11,743 nt of DNA from positions 1 to 11,743 of the forward strand of contig JACRCS010000993.1 in NCBI GenBank assembly GCA_016218905.1, given 5' to 3'. Positions 1 to 6,374 of the stretch are shown here, piece after piece. The translations under genes and the position numbers were made by a program. Every line of letters begins with the position of its first letter. Within the stretch, counting starts at the first letter, position 1. Below the pieces are notes generated by a model. The model did no database searches, was not told the DNA's origin, and saw nothing but the letters and a program-made list of their open reading frames with translations. Origin of the DNA: Deltaproteobacteria bacterium (GTDB taxonomy: Bacteria; Desulfobacterota_C; Deferrisomatia; Deferrisomatales; JACRMM01).

Positions 1-191
1 GAAACCTCGAGAGGGAGGCCGGCGGGACCCGTCGTCGCACGCCCGTCATCGGGCTCACCGCGCACGCGCTCCGGGAGGACCGGCAGCGTTGCCTCCAGGC
101 CGGCATGGACGACTACCTTCCCAAGCCGGCGGAGCCGCACGACCTCTACGCGGCCATACGCCGCGCGGTCGAACGTGCGCGGCGCGAGTGA
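1..191 (+). CDS. C-terminal fragment of a receiver (REC) domain, probably the tail of a hybrid histidine kinase
   Basis: The reading frame enters from the left edge (first full codon at base 3) and stops with TGA at 189-191, giving about 62 residues. The visible part matches the second half of a response-regulator receiver domain. The beta-4 strand carries the conserved Thr in TPVIGLTAHA, then the helix DRQRCLQAGMDDYLPKP with the conserved switch Lys in the KP pair, then a final amphipathic helix. The wording (LTAHA, CLQAGMDDYL.KP) is typical of receivers at the C terminus of hybrid sensor kinases, which often pass phosphate to an HPt domain. The phospho-accepting Asp lies upstream of the window and cannot be checked. 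The end converges on the tyrosine phenol-lyase gene with only six bases between the stop codons. Receiver identity is secure. Whether it belongs to a hybrid kinase or a stand-alone regulator is inference. Confidence 0.85.
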   Translation, partial: NLEREAGGTRRRTPVIGLTAHALREDRQRCLQAGMDDYLPKPAEPHDLYAAIRRAVERARRE

Positions 192-197
192 GCTGCC

Positions 198-1856
198 TCA
201 GGCGATCAGCTCTCCCCCCAAGGGCCGGAACCGCATGAGGAAGAAGCGGAGCGACCCGGCGGTGGGCTCCCAGGCGATCTCGAGCCCGCGGATCCGCTCC
301 CTCATCTCGTGGAGCTCGATGATCTTCTCGGCCACGTAATCCATGTGGGACTGGGTATAGACGCGGCGGGGAATAGTGAGCCGCACGAGCTCGAGCTTCG
401 GGAAGTGCTGCTCTCCCGTCTTCGGGTCGCGCCCCGCCGACGCGATCCCGCGCTCCATCGTCCGCACCCCGGAGTGCAGGTAGATGGAGGCCGCCAGGGC
501 CTCGCCGGGGAAGCGCTCCTGGGGCAGGTGGGGCAGGAAGCTCTTCGCGTCGATGAAGACCGCGTGGCTCCCCACCGGCACGACGATGGGGATCCCGCCG
601 AGCTTCAGGAGCTCTCCCAGGTACTGCGTCTGTCCGATCCGGTAGGCGATCCAGTGGTCGTCGATCGACTCGCGGATCCCCTGGGCCAGCGCCTCCATGC
701 TGTAGCCGGCCATGCCCCCGTAGGTGGGGAACCCTTCGAAATCCACGAGCATCTCGCGCGCCTTGACGGCCCTCTCGGAGTCGTTGAGCGCCAGGAAACC
801 GCCGATGTTGACCAGGTGGTCCTTCTTGGAGCTCATCGTGCAGCCGTCGCTCAGGTCGGCCATCTCCCGCACGATCTCGGCGACGCTCTTCCGCCCGTAG
901 CCCTCCTCCCGCTGCTGGACGAAATAGGCGTTCTCCACCATCCGGGTGGCGTCGAAGAGGAGCGGAATCCCGTACTTCCGGGTGAGGGCCCGCAGGGCCC
1001 GGAGATTTTCCATCGAAAAGGGCTGTCCGCCCGCCATGTTGACGCACGCCTCCAGGTGCACGTACGCGATGTGACGGGGGCCGTCGACCTTGCCCCACCG
1101 GTCGACGCACTCGCCGATGAGCCTCTCGAGCTTCTCGGGGTCGAGGTTGCCCTTGAAGGGGTGGACCGCCCCGGGGTCGTGCGCCTCGTCGATGATGAGG
1201 TCGATGAAGGTGCCGCCGGCCCGGAGGATGTGGACCTTGGTGGTCGTGAAGTACATGTTCTTCGGGACGTAGATCGGGTCGCCCGGGTACTCGGCGAGGA
1301 GGGGCTTGATGAAGAGGGTGGAGACGATGTGCTCCGCGCCCCTGCCCTGGTGGGTCGGGACGATCTCCTTCCAGCCGTACACCTCCCGGATCGCACGTTC
1401 GAGCGCATAGTAGCTTCGGGAGCCGGCGTAGTCCTCGTTACCCCGGAGCATCGCCGACCACTGTTGGTCGCTCATGGCGGACGTGCCGCTGTCGGTCAGG
1501 AGGTCGATGTACGTGACGATCTCCTTCTCTTCCTTGAGCAGGAAGGTGTTGTAGCCGGCCGCCTCGATGGCCCGCCTCCGCACCTCATAAGGAGGGCAGC
1601 CCCCGCCCCGGAGCTCCACCGTCTTGATCCGATACGGCTCCCGCGGGTGGACCGGCAGCGGGGTGAGAACGCCGCCGGCGGGCACCTCCGCGCGCAGGGG
1701 CAGCACGGCGCCCAGGTCCTGCAAGGGCTCGCCTGCCCGCAGTACCCTGCCGCAGCCGGCCAGCCTCCGCGCCAGGAGTTCTCGCCGCGCGCCCTCCGGC
1801 AGGTCGCCGTCGCTCGCCCTGAAGTGGATTCGGCCGAGGTCCAGGTCCACTCGCAT
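198..1856 (-). CDS. tpl: Tyrosine phenol-lyase-type beta-eliminating lyase (PLP enzyme) with an N-terminal extension
   Basis: A 552-residue protein of the tryptophanase/tyrosine phenol-lyase family (fold type I PLP enzymes). Tyrosine phenol-lyase splits L-tyrosine into phenol, pyruvate and ammonia in the cytoplasm. From memory of the Citrobacter enzyme, the active-site residues align at constant offsets: Thr121 (Thr49), Tyr143 (Tyr71), Gln170-Gly171-Arg172 (98-100), Asp302 and Arg305 (Asp214, Arg217), PLP-Schiff-base Lys345 in MSSKKD (Lys257), and Arg469 in TMERG (Arg381). The Arg in MERG, where tryptophanase has Ile, and Phe538 in LRFF, where E. coli TnaA has His, favour tyrosine phenol-lyase. 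Other stretches (YTQSHMD, GRDPKTG, FPTYGG) read like tryptophanase, so substrate choice is not certain. The family is usually 455-475 residues. Here about 67 extra N-terminal residues precede EPYRIKTVE, and small insertions lie near residues 185-195 and 250-260. The ATG at 1856 is preceded by GGGAGG six bases upstream, which supports the long form. Confidence 0.93.
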   Translation of the reverse strand: MRVDLDLGRIHFRASDGDLPEGARRELLARRLAGCGRVLRAGEPLQDLGAVLPLRAEVPAGGVLTPLPVHPREPYRIKTVELRGGGCPPYEVRRRAIEAAGYNTFLLKEEKEIVTYIDLLTDSGTSAMSDQQWSAMLRGNEDYAGSRSYYALERAIREVYGWKEIVPTHQGRGAEHIVSTLFIKPLLAEYPGDPIYVPKNMYFTTTKVHILRAGGTFIDLIIDEAHDPGAVHPFKGNLDPEKLERLIGECVDRWGKVDGPRHIAYVHLEACVNMAGGQPFSMENLRALRALTRKYGIPLLFDATRMVENAYFVQQREEGYGRKSVAEIVREMADLSDGCTMSSKKDHLVNIGGFLALNDSERAVKAREMLVDFEGFPTYGGMAGYSMEALAQGIRESIDDHWIAYRIGQTQYLGELLKLGGIPIVVPVGSHAVFIDAKSFLPHLPQERFPGEALAASIYLHSGVRTMERGIASAGRDPKTGEQHFPKLELVRLTIPRRVYTQSHMDYVAEKIIELHEMRERIRGLEIAWEPTAGSLRFFLMRFRPLGGELIA

Positions 1857-1861
1857 CGAGC

Positions 1862-1868
1862 GCCTCCC
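1862..1868 (-). promoter_or_regulatory. Ribosome binding site that fixes the long start of tpl
   Basis: On the minus strand GGGAGG sits six bases before the ATG at 1856. It supports initiation upstream of the N-terminal extension rather than at a position matching the shorter family members. Confidence 0.7.
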
Positions 1869-1895
1869 GAGGTGCTGCGTTCCGAATGTACGGAG

Positions 1896-1923
1896 GTTAT
1901 AGCCGAGCGGCCGGTTTTGACAA
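1896..1923 (-). promoter_or_regulatory. Candidate sigma-70 promoter of tpl
   Basis: On the minus strand a -35 box TTGTCA (1923-1918, five of six matches to TTGACA) and a -10 box TATAAC (1901-1896, five of six matches to TATAAT) are separated by 16 bases. This predicts a transcript start near 1889 and a leader of about 33 bases ahead of the tpl ATG. The boxes are read directly from sequence. Promoter activity is inferred. Confidence 0.6.
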
Positions 1924-1947
1924 ACGGGGCGCGGGTTCCGAACGGAT

Positions 1948-1963
1948 CGGACCGATCGGTCCG
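1948..1963. promoter_or_regulatory. Perfect 16-bp palindrome upstream of the tpl promoter (candidate activator site)
   Basis: CGGACCGATCGGTCCG is a perfect inverted repeat without spacer. Its centre is about 66 bp upstream of the predicted tpl start, where class I activators often bind. It also lies just beyond the 3' end of the hybrid kinase gene (stop at 1980), so an RNA hairpin role is possible. No T-run follows it, so it is not a standard Rho-independent terminator. It does not resemble a TyrR box (TGTAAA-N6-TTTACA). Confidence 0.45.
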
Positions 1964-1979
1964 GGGGAGCGGGGCAGTT

Positions 1980-4067
1980 CTAGGCGTCCAGCACGGCACG
2001 AACCTTCGAGGCCAGCTCCTCCGCTGAAAAAGGTTTGTTGATGAGGTTCATTCCGCCGTCCACGATGCCTCTATGAGCGACGACGTCAGCGGTGTAACCG
2101 GACATGAAGAGAGTCTTGATTCCGGGCTTCAGCGCCACGATCCGCCTCTCCAGCTCCTTTCCGCTCATGCCCGGCATGACGACATCGGTGAGGAGCAGGT
2201 GGATGTCCCGGTCGCTCTTCTCGCAGAGCAGGCACGCCTCCTCCGGTCTCGCCGCCGCGAGAATGGTGTACCCGAAGCGCTCCAGCATCGTCTCGACGAC
2301 CTCGAGGATCTGCTCCTCGTCTTCCACGACCAGGATCGTCTCGCTCCCCCTCCCCGAGGGTCCGCCGGGAGCCTCGGCCGGCTTCGTCGCTTGCCCTTGG
2401 AACCGCGGAAAGTAGAGGTGGAACTCGGTCCCCACGCCCGGTTGGCTAAAGACGTCGATGATCCCATCGTTCTGGTTCACGATTCCGTAGACGGTGGACA
2501 GGCCCAGTCCGGTACCGATCCCGCGCCCCTTGGTCGTGAAGAAGGGCTCGAAGATCTTCTCCAGGGTAGCGGCGTCCATTCCCTCGCCCGTGTCCCGGAA
2601 GGTGAGCCTCACGTACTCGCCGGGCTTGACATAGGGCTTGCGCCGACTGTAGGTCGTGCCAAGCGTCACGTTGTCGGTTCCGATGGTCACGGTTCCCACG
2701 CCACGGATGGCGTCGCGCGCGTTGACGGCCAGGTTCGCGACGATCTGGTGAAACTGGCTGGGGTCGATCTGTACGTCCCAGAGCTCCTCGGACGGCAGCA
2801 AGTCGATCTTCACGTCCTCCCCGATGAGCCGATCGAGCATCTTCTTCTGGTCGGCGATGAGGTGGTGGAGCTGCAGGACCATCGGCTGGCGGATCTGTTT
2901 CCGAGAGAAGGCCAGGAGTTGGCGGGTGAGCTCGGCTGAGTGCTCCCCGGCCCGCTTGATCTGTTGCAGATGCCTGTGGGCAGGATCCCCGGGATTCAGA
3001 CGCGCCAACGCGAGCTCTACCGAGCCGAGGATCACGGTCAGCATGTTGTTGAAGTCGTGGGCCACTCCCCCGGCGAGGCGCCCCACGGCCTCCATCTTCT
3101 GGGCCTGCCGCAACTCGGCTTCCATGAGCTCGCGCTCTCCCTGCATCTGCTGCACGGTCTTGTCCTGGTAGAGCGCGTAGAGCGCCTGCGCGACGTCCCG
3201 GGCGAGGTCGGAGAAGATCGACTCCTCTTCGGAGTCCATCGTCTGGTCCGGCTCCAGTGTGACCGACAGGTACCCGAGGAGCCTGTCGCCGTGCTGGAGG
3301 CAGAAGTATCCGCCTTCGGTCCAGGCCCGGCAGTCGAAGCGGGGGCAGTCGGCGCACGCCTGGTCACAATTCCTCACGCGGAACACGCCTCCCTGCACGC
3401 GCGCTTGTTCGCAGCAGGGGGGCACCGTCCCCTGTCGGACGGCCTTGGCGAGCAGGGGCCTGCCCTCCTCGAAGCCCGTCTCCGCGAAGGCCGTAGGCTT
3501 GCCGTCCGCGTCCGTCAGGATCACGAAGGCCCCGCTGTAGCTCCGGTGCGCGACGAGCAGCGCGCAGGTCTCCGCGATGAGCCTCTCGGGATCGGTCTCG
3601 CGGGCGATCAACTGGTCGATGGTTCGGACGGCGAGCAGGGCGCGGTTTAGGTGCTCGATCCTCTGTTCTCCCCGTTTTCGGGCCGCGAGTTCCTCGGCCT
3701 CTTTGAGCGCCCGCTCCACCGCGGGGACCAGCCGCTGCAGGTTGCTCTTGAGGACGTAGTCGCTCGCGCCGCTCTTCATGGCGGAGATGGCGCGTTCCTC
3801 GCCGATCGTGCCGGAGACGAAGAGGAACGGGACGTCCGGGACCTTGTCTCGCGCGAGGGCGAGCGCGGAGAGTCCGTCGAAGGCCGGAAGGGTGTGGTCG
3901 GCGAGAATCAGATCGAAGGGCCCGCGATCCAAGGCCGCGACAAAGTCCTCCGCCGCCTCGACGACCTCGATGCTGCAGGACAAGTCTCCCCGGGTAAGGT
4001 GTTGGTGGACAACCGCCGCGTCGACGGGATTATCCTCCAGATGCAGGATCCTGAGCTCGTTCTTCAT
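1980..4067 (-). CDS. Hybrid histidine kinase: REC - Cys-rich GAF-like - HisKA - HATPase - REC
   Basis: A 695-residue cytoplasmic signalling protein with no membrane segments. Receiver 1 spans roughly 4-120: acidic pair Glu11/Asp12, phospho-acceptor Asp57 in LILADHTLP, Ser85, Lys107. A GAF-like region follows (about 140-300) with a Cys cluster at 218, 219, 234, 238, 241, 246 and 256. After a short coiled linker comes the HisKA helix with phosphorylated His337 in [10 protein letters not shown]. The ATPase part has an N box ([10 protein letters not shown], 445-454), G1 DTGEGM (492-497), F box FEPFFTTK (507-513) and G2 GTGLGL (518-523). Receiver 2 spans about 577-695: Glu582/Asp583, acceptor Asp628, Ser656, Lys678. 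All catalytic residues are present. The ATG at 4067 has GGAGG five bases upstream, inside the end of the preceding kinase gene, and the two genes overlap by 38 bp, which implies co-translation. There is no DNA-binding domain. Its partner and signal cannot be read from the sequence. Confidence 0.93.
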   Translation of the reverse strand: MKNELRILHLEDNPVDAAVVHQHLTRGDLSCSIEVVEAAEDFVAALDRGPFDLILADHTLPAFDGLSALALARDKVPDVPFLFVSGTIGEERAISAMKSGASDYVLKSNLQRLVPAVERALKEAEELAARKRGEQRIEHLNRALLAVRTIDQLIARETDPERLIAETCALLVAHRSYSGAFVILTDADGKPTAFAETGFEEGRPLLAKAVRQGTVPPCCEQARVQGGVFRVRNCDQACADCPRFDCRAWTEGGYFCLQHGDRLLGYLSVTLEPDQTMDSEEESIFSDLARDVAQALYALYQDKTVQQMQGERELMEAELRQAQKMEAVGRLAGGVAHDFNNMLTVILGSVELALARLNPGDPAHRHLQQIKRAGEHSAELTRQLLAFSRKQIRQPMVLQLHHLIADQKKMLDRLIGEDVKIDLLPSEELWDVQIDPSQFHQIVANLAVNARDAIRGVGTVTIGTDNVTLGTTYSRRKPYVKPGEYVRLTFRDTGEGMDAATLEKIFEPFFTTKGRGIGTGLGLSTVYGIVNQNDGIIDVFSQPGVGTEFHLYFPRFQGQATKPAEAPGGPSGRGSETILVVEDEEQILEVVETMLERFGYTILAAARPEEACLLCEKSDRDIHLLLTDVVMPGMSGKELERRIVALKPGIKTLFMSGYTADVVAHRGIVDGGMNLINKPFSAEELASKVRAVLDA

Positions 4068-4926
4068 CCTCGCCTCCCCGCGTGCCGTCCAGGAGAGAGC
4101 GCTTCCTCTCCCCGAGGGTGAAGTAGAAGGTTGCCCCCTGTCCGACCGCCCCCTGCCCCCAAATCCGCCCGCCGTGGCGGTGGACGATCCTTTGCGCGAT
4201 CGCGAGCCCCACTCCCGTTCCCGGCCACTCTTCTCGTCCGTGCAGGCGTTGGAACATGGCGAAGAGCTTGTCCCCGTGCCGCTGGTCGAAACCCGCCCCG
4301 TTGTCCTTTACGAAGTAGACCTCCTCGCCGTCCTGCTCCCGAGAGCCGATCTCGATCCGTCCCGTCTCCTGGGTGTGCGTGAACTTCAAGGCGTTGGAGA
4401 GAAGGGAGAGCAGGAGCTCGCCGACGAGCGCGGGGTCGGCCTCGCACGGGGGCATCTCGGCCACTTCGATCGCGAGCTGCCGTCCCTCCCACTGCGAACG
4501 CAGTTTCTCGAGACACCCGCGCGCGAGCTTCCCGACGTCCGCGGGGCGCCTCTCGAACGACTGTCGGCCGACGCGGGAGAAGTTCAACAGGCCGTTCACC
4601 ATGTCAGTGATTCTTGCGGTCTCGTCGCAGAGGAGACGGAGATGGTGGGCCGCTTCCGCGGGTAGGGTGGCGCGGAGATCCTCGTACAACAGGGAAGAGA
4701 TGCCGTGGACGGACCAGAGGGGCCCCTTCAGGTCGTGGGAGACTGCGTAGGCTAAGAGCTCGAGCTCCTTCTCGGCCGCTTCCGCGCGCGACGTCTGCTC
4801 CCGCAGCGCCTCCTCCAGGCGGCCGGTCCGCTCGCGGAGCGCTTGGTCCGCTCGCCTGCGGGCGACCGCCTTGCGAGCCGCGGTGAGCGCGTAGCGTCGC
4901 CTCGGCGTTGCGCTGCCTGATGTCAT
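4030..4926 (-). CDS. Soluble sensor-less histidine kinase (HisKA-HATPase)
   Basis: A 298-residue protein. The basic N terminus (1-25) leads into a likely coiled coil (about 26-58), then HisKA with phospho-acceptor His64 in AVSHDLKGPL and the second dimerisation helix ending NFSRVGR. The ATPase domain follows with Asn178 in SNALKFT, G1 DNGAGF (208-213), the LFAMFQRLH segment and G2 GTGVGLAIA (236-244). The HisKA wording resembles kinases found after phytochrome, PAS or GAF sensors, yet no sensor or membrane domain is present. It may depend on a partner such as the overlapping hybrid kinase, whose N-terminal receiver is a plausible phosphate target (inference). ATG 4926 was chosen because a good promoter lies at 5023-5050, so farther upstream starts would fall outside the transcript. 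That ATG has no clear Shine-Dalgarno of its own and overlaps the stop of a short leader frame. If the nearby run of eight G were nine, the protein would start at GTG 4967 instead. Confidence 0.9.
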   Translation of the reverse strand: MTSGSATPRRRYALTAARKAVARRRADQALRERTGRLEEALREQTSRAEAAEKELELLAYAVSHDLKGPLWSVHGISSLLYEDLRATLPAEAAHHLRLLCDETARITDMVNGLLNFSRVGRQSFERRPADVGKLARGCLEKLRSQWEGRQLAIEVAEMPPCEADPALVGELLLSLLSNALKFTHTQETGRIEIGSREQDGEEVYFVKDNGAGFDQRHGDKLFAMFQRLHGREEWPGTGVGLAIAQRIVHRHGGRIWGQGAVGQGATFYFTLGERKRSLLDGTRGGEDEERAQDPASGG

Positions 4927-4967
4927 CAGCGCCCCCCCCAGGCGCGTCGACGTGAGTTGAGGAGCAC
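4926..4967 (-). CDS. Possible 13-residue leader peptide (or true start of the kinase, displaced by a G-run indel)
   Basis: On the minus strand a textbook AGGAGG (4977-4972) precedes GTG at 4967 by four bases. The frame reads MLLNSRRRAWGGR and stops at TGA 4928-4926, sharing one base with the ATG of the histidine kinase (TGATG). That junction would allow translation re-initiation. The frame crosses a run of eight G (C4932-C4939 on the plus strand). One extra G would fuse it in frame to the kinase. It may therefore be a leader peptide, a slippage-controlled start, or a sequencing artefact. Confidence 0.4.
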   Translation of the reverse strand: MLLNSRRRAWGGR

Positions 4968-4981
4968 CTGCCCTCCTCTTA

Positions 4982-5008
4982 CCTGCCGGCGATGGGTGGC
5001 CGGCCAGG
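4982..5008 (-). other. Stem-loop in the 5' leader of the kinase operon
   Basis: The minus-strand RNA can form a nine-pair stem (CCT and GCCGGC pairing with GCCGGC and AGG, one bulged G) around an eight-base loop. It lies about 10-35 bases downstream of the predicted transcript start and just ahead of the AGGAGG of the leader frame. No T-run follows, so it is not an intrinsic terminator. It may modulate translation or RNA stability. Confidence 0.4.
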
Positions 5009-5022
5009 AGAATTGCTCCGCT

Positions 5023-5050
5023 AATATACCGGCTAAAGGGCACTTGTAAA
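5023..5050 (-). promoter_or_regulatory. Candidate sigma-70 promoter for the histidine kinase pair
   Basis: On the minus strand TTTACA (5050-5045, five of six) and TATATT (5028-5023, five of six) are spaced by 16 bases, in a clearly AT-richer patch of otherwise GC-rich DNA. The predicted transcript start is near 5016, leaving a leader of about 90 bases before the kinase ATG. The 299-base gap 4927-5225 otherwise holds the leader hairpin, the short leader frame and, near 5196-5210, a small GC hairpin without a T-run just beyond the upstream receiver gene. Confidence 0.65.
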
Positions 5051-5225
5051 CCTGGGACAGGCTTAGAACGGAGTTTTATGACACAATCTACTTCTCTTCT
5101 TGAGCAGCAATGTGTCGTAGCTGGGCAAAGAAGAGGGCCCTGAAGGCGTCCGGGGGTGGACCGGGGAGTCTTGGAGAGGACCGGGGCGGGGGAAGCGGGC
5201 GTCGAGCCCGGAGGAGGCCTGGGAA

Positions 5226-5624
5226 TCAGACCCGGAGCGCCTGTTGGGCGGTAGAGCGGAGCGGAGAGAGTTCCGAGCCCAGTACAGCCTTCACCTTGCG
5301 CGCGAGCATCTCCTTGTCGAAGGGCTTGAGGACGTACTCGTTTGCGCCTGCCCTGACGGCTTCTACGACGCGGCACCTCTCCGTCGTCACCACGATCACT
5401 GGGACGGCGTTCCCCTCCGCCCGCACGGCCCTCAGAAGGGCGACTCCGTCCAGGAGGGGGAGGTTCAGGTCCAGGAAGACGCAGTCGTACTCGTTCTCGC
5501 GCAAGAGCCGCAGAGCCTGGAGCCCGTCGCCCGCCTCATCGAGCCCGGTGAGGCCTATCTCGAGGAGGTACTGCGCCACCACGATCCTCATGGTCTCGGA
5601 ATCATCTACGATGAGAGCTCGCAT
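5226..5624 (-). CDS. CheY-like single-domain response regulator
   Basis: A 132-residue protein that is almost entirely one receiver domain. The acidic pair Asp7/Asp8 sits in LIVDDSE, the phospho-acceptor is Asp52 in VFLDLNLP, the conserved Thr is in VVTTE (80-81), Tyr97 is the rotamer-switch aromatic, and Lys100 lies in YVLKPF. About 15 further residues form a short tail with no output domain. It should act by protein-protein contact, or as a phosphate carrier or sink for a nearby kinase. The VTTE and ANEYVLKPF wording resembles chemotaxis-type CheY relatives. The ATG at 5624 follows a purine-rich GGGGGAGG a few bases upstream. It lies on the same strand as the kinase pair, but a promoter between them suggests a separate unit. 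The partner kinase is not determinable from sequence. Confidence 0.92.
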   Translation of the reverse strand: MRALIVDDSETMRIVVAQYLLEIGLTGLDEAGDGLQALRLLRENEYDCVFLDLNLPLLDGVALLRAVRAEGNAVPVIVVTTERCRVVEAVRAGANEYVLKPFDKEMLARKVKAVLGSELSPLRSTAQQALRV

Positions 5625-5853
5625 CGGCCTCCCCCTGCAAAGATTTCTTGCCGTCTAACTCCGTGCGGGGTTCGTTTTCCTTATCGTACACCAGGGGTGA
5701 AAACCCGAGGGTCGAGATCCATGTTTTTTCGACAGGTTTGCGGCCGGAGCAGGAAATCATCGTTCGGCGATAGAGAACGGCTTCGGTAACAGTTCGGCTG
5801 CGGGAGGGCGGGAAGTTACGGGCGTGGGGGGGCGACGTGGGGCGTGCTTCCCG
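5625..5853. other. 229-bp intergenic stretch between two receiver genes
   Basis: I see no convincing gene, promoter or terminator here. A short GGGTGAAAACCC hairpin (near 5695-5706) and a run of seven G (5826-5832) are present. Neither has the context expected of a terminator for the upstream receiver gene. Confidence 0.4.
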
Positions 5854-6207
5854 TCAGGCGGCGACGGCGCGGGACACGGCGTCGATGAGTGGGGTCAGGT
5901 CGGAGGACTTCACGAAGCAGGCGTCGGCTTCCGACAGAGCGCTGCGGTCCGCGAAATCGCCGAGCACGGTGAAGAAGAAGACGGGTAGGTCCGGCTGGAA
6001 GTTCTTGAGAACCCGCAGGACCTCTCCTCCGTCCATGATCGGCATTTTGAAGTCGAGGATGACCAGCGCCGGCGGATCGGCCTTGGCCGAAGCGATTCCG
6101 GAGGGGCCGTCGGGCATCGTGCGGACGGCGTGCCCGGCGGAGGTGAGCGCGTACTGAACCACGTCGCGGATGGTCGGATCGTCTTCGATGATCAGGATGT
6201 GTCCCAT
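5854..6207 (-). CDS. Single-domain response regulator (stand-alone REC)
   Basis: A 117-residue protein that is just a receiver domain. It has the acidic pair Asp9/Asp10 in IIEDDPT, phospho-acceptor Asp52 in VILDFKMPIMDGG, the Thr80 position in FFFTV, and Lys100 in CFVKSSD. The usual Pro after the Lys is replaced by Ser, and the beta-4/alpha-4 segment (VLGDFADRSAL) departs from the common AHA/SGY pattern, so its surface is probably specialised. There is no output domain. The ATG at 6207 has only a weak, distant ribosome site (AGAGG about 13 bases upstream). It is divergent from yciB across a 167-bp gap and is the first gene of the minus-strand signalling island. A role as a phosphorelay intermediate or protein-binding switch is inferred. 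Confidence 0.9.
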   Translation of the reverse strand: MGHILIIEDDPTIRDVVQYALTSAGHAVRTMPDGPSGIASAKADPPALVILDFKMPIMDGGEVLRVLKNFQPDLPVFFFTVLGDFADRSALSEADACFVKSSDLTPLIDAVSRAVAA

Positions 6208-6294
6208 GGGAGCGCAGAACCTCTGAGCCGTGCCGTGACTTAATGTCTTGCTAAGATAGCGGATCTACCCGGCTTCCGTCCAGTCGCAAGCGCG

Positions 6295-6324
6295 CAGACA
6301 AGCGGGGGCGAGGGATGCTAGGAT
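6295..6324 (+). promoter_or_regulatory. Weak candidate promoter for yciB
   Basis: An extended -10 element TGCTAGGAT (6316-6324) is preceded 18 bases upstream by CAGACA (6295-6300, four of six matches to TTGACA). A similar TGCTAAGAT occurs at 6250-6257 without a matching -35. The divergent receiver gene needs a promoter in the same 6208-6374 gap, but I found only weak matches for it. Confidence 0.3.
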
Positions 6325-6374
6325 GACGAGGTTCGTCTTCCGGCGCCCCCTGCGCGCCTCTCACAGGAGAATCC

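Noticed and set aside
198..1856. Annotation as tryptophanase (tnaA)
   Set aside because: The Arg in MERG and Phe in LRFF match tyrosine phenol-lyase rather than E. coli TnaA. Some tryptophanase-like stretches remain, so specificity is flagged and not settled.
1948..1963. The palindrome as an intrinsic terminator of the hybrid kinase gene
   Set aside because: No U-run follows on the minus strand. The next bases are TTCGGAACCCGCG.
309..2027. Long plus-strand frame (572 codons) opposite the tyrosine phenol-lyase
   Set aside because: It is antisense to a gene with complete family motifs. Its composition is the Arg/Pro/Gly/His-rich pattern expected from the opposite strand of GC-rich coding DNA, with no recognisable domain.
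2073..3650. Plus-strand frames opposite the hybrid kinase
   Set aside because: These are shadow frames of a protein with all kinase and receiver motifs in place, and they show no domain of their own.
5080..5116. GACACA ... TGTGTC inverted repeat upstream of the kinase promoter
   Set aside because: The arms are only six bases and 25 bases apart, which is easily explained by chance. It has no other support as an operator.
4927..5376. Upstream extension of the histidine kinase to ATG 5376 (448 residues)
   Set aside because: It would overlap the CheY-like gene, its sequence lacks domain character, and the best promoter (5023-5050) lies downstream of that start.
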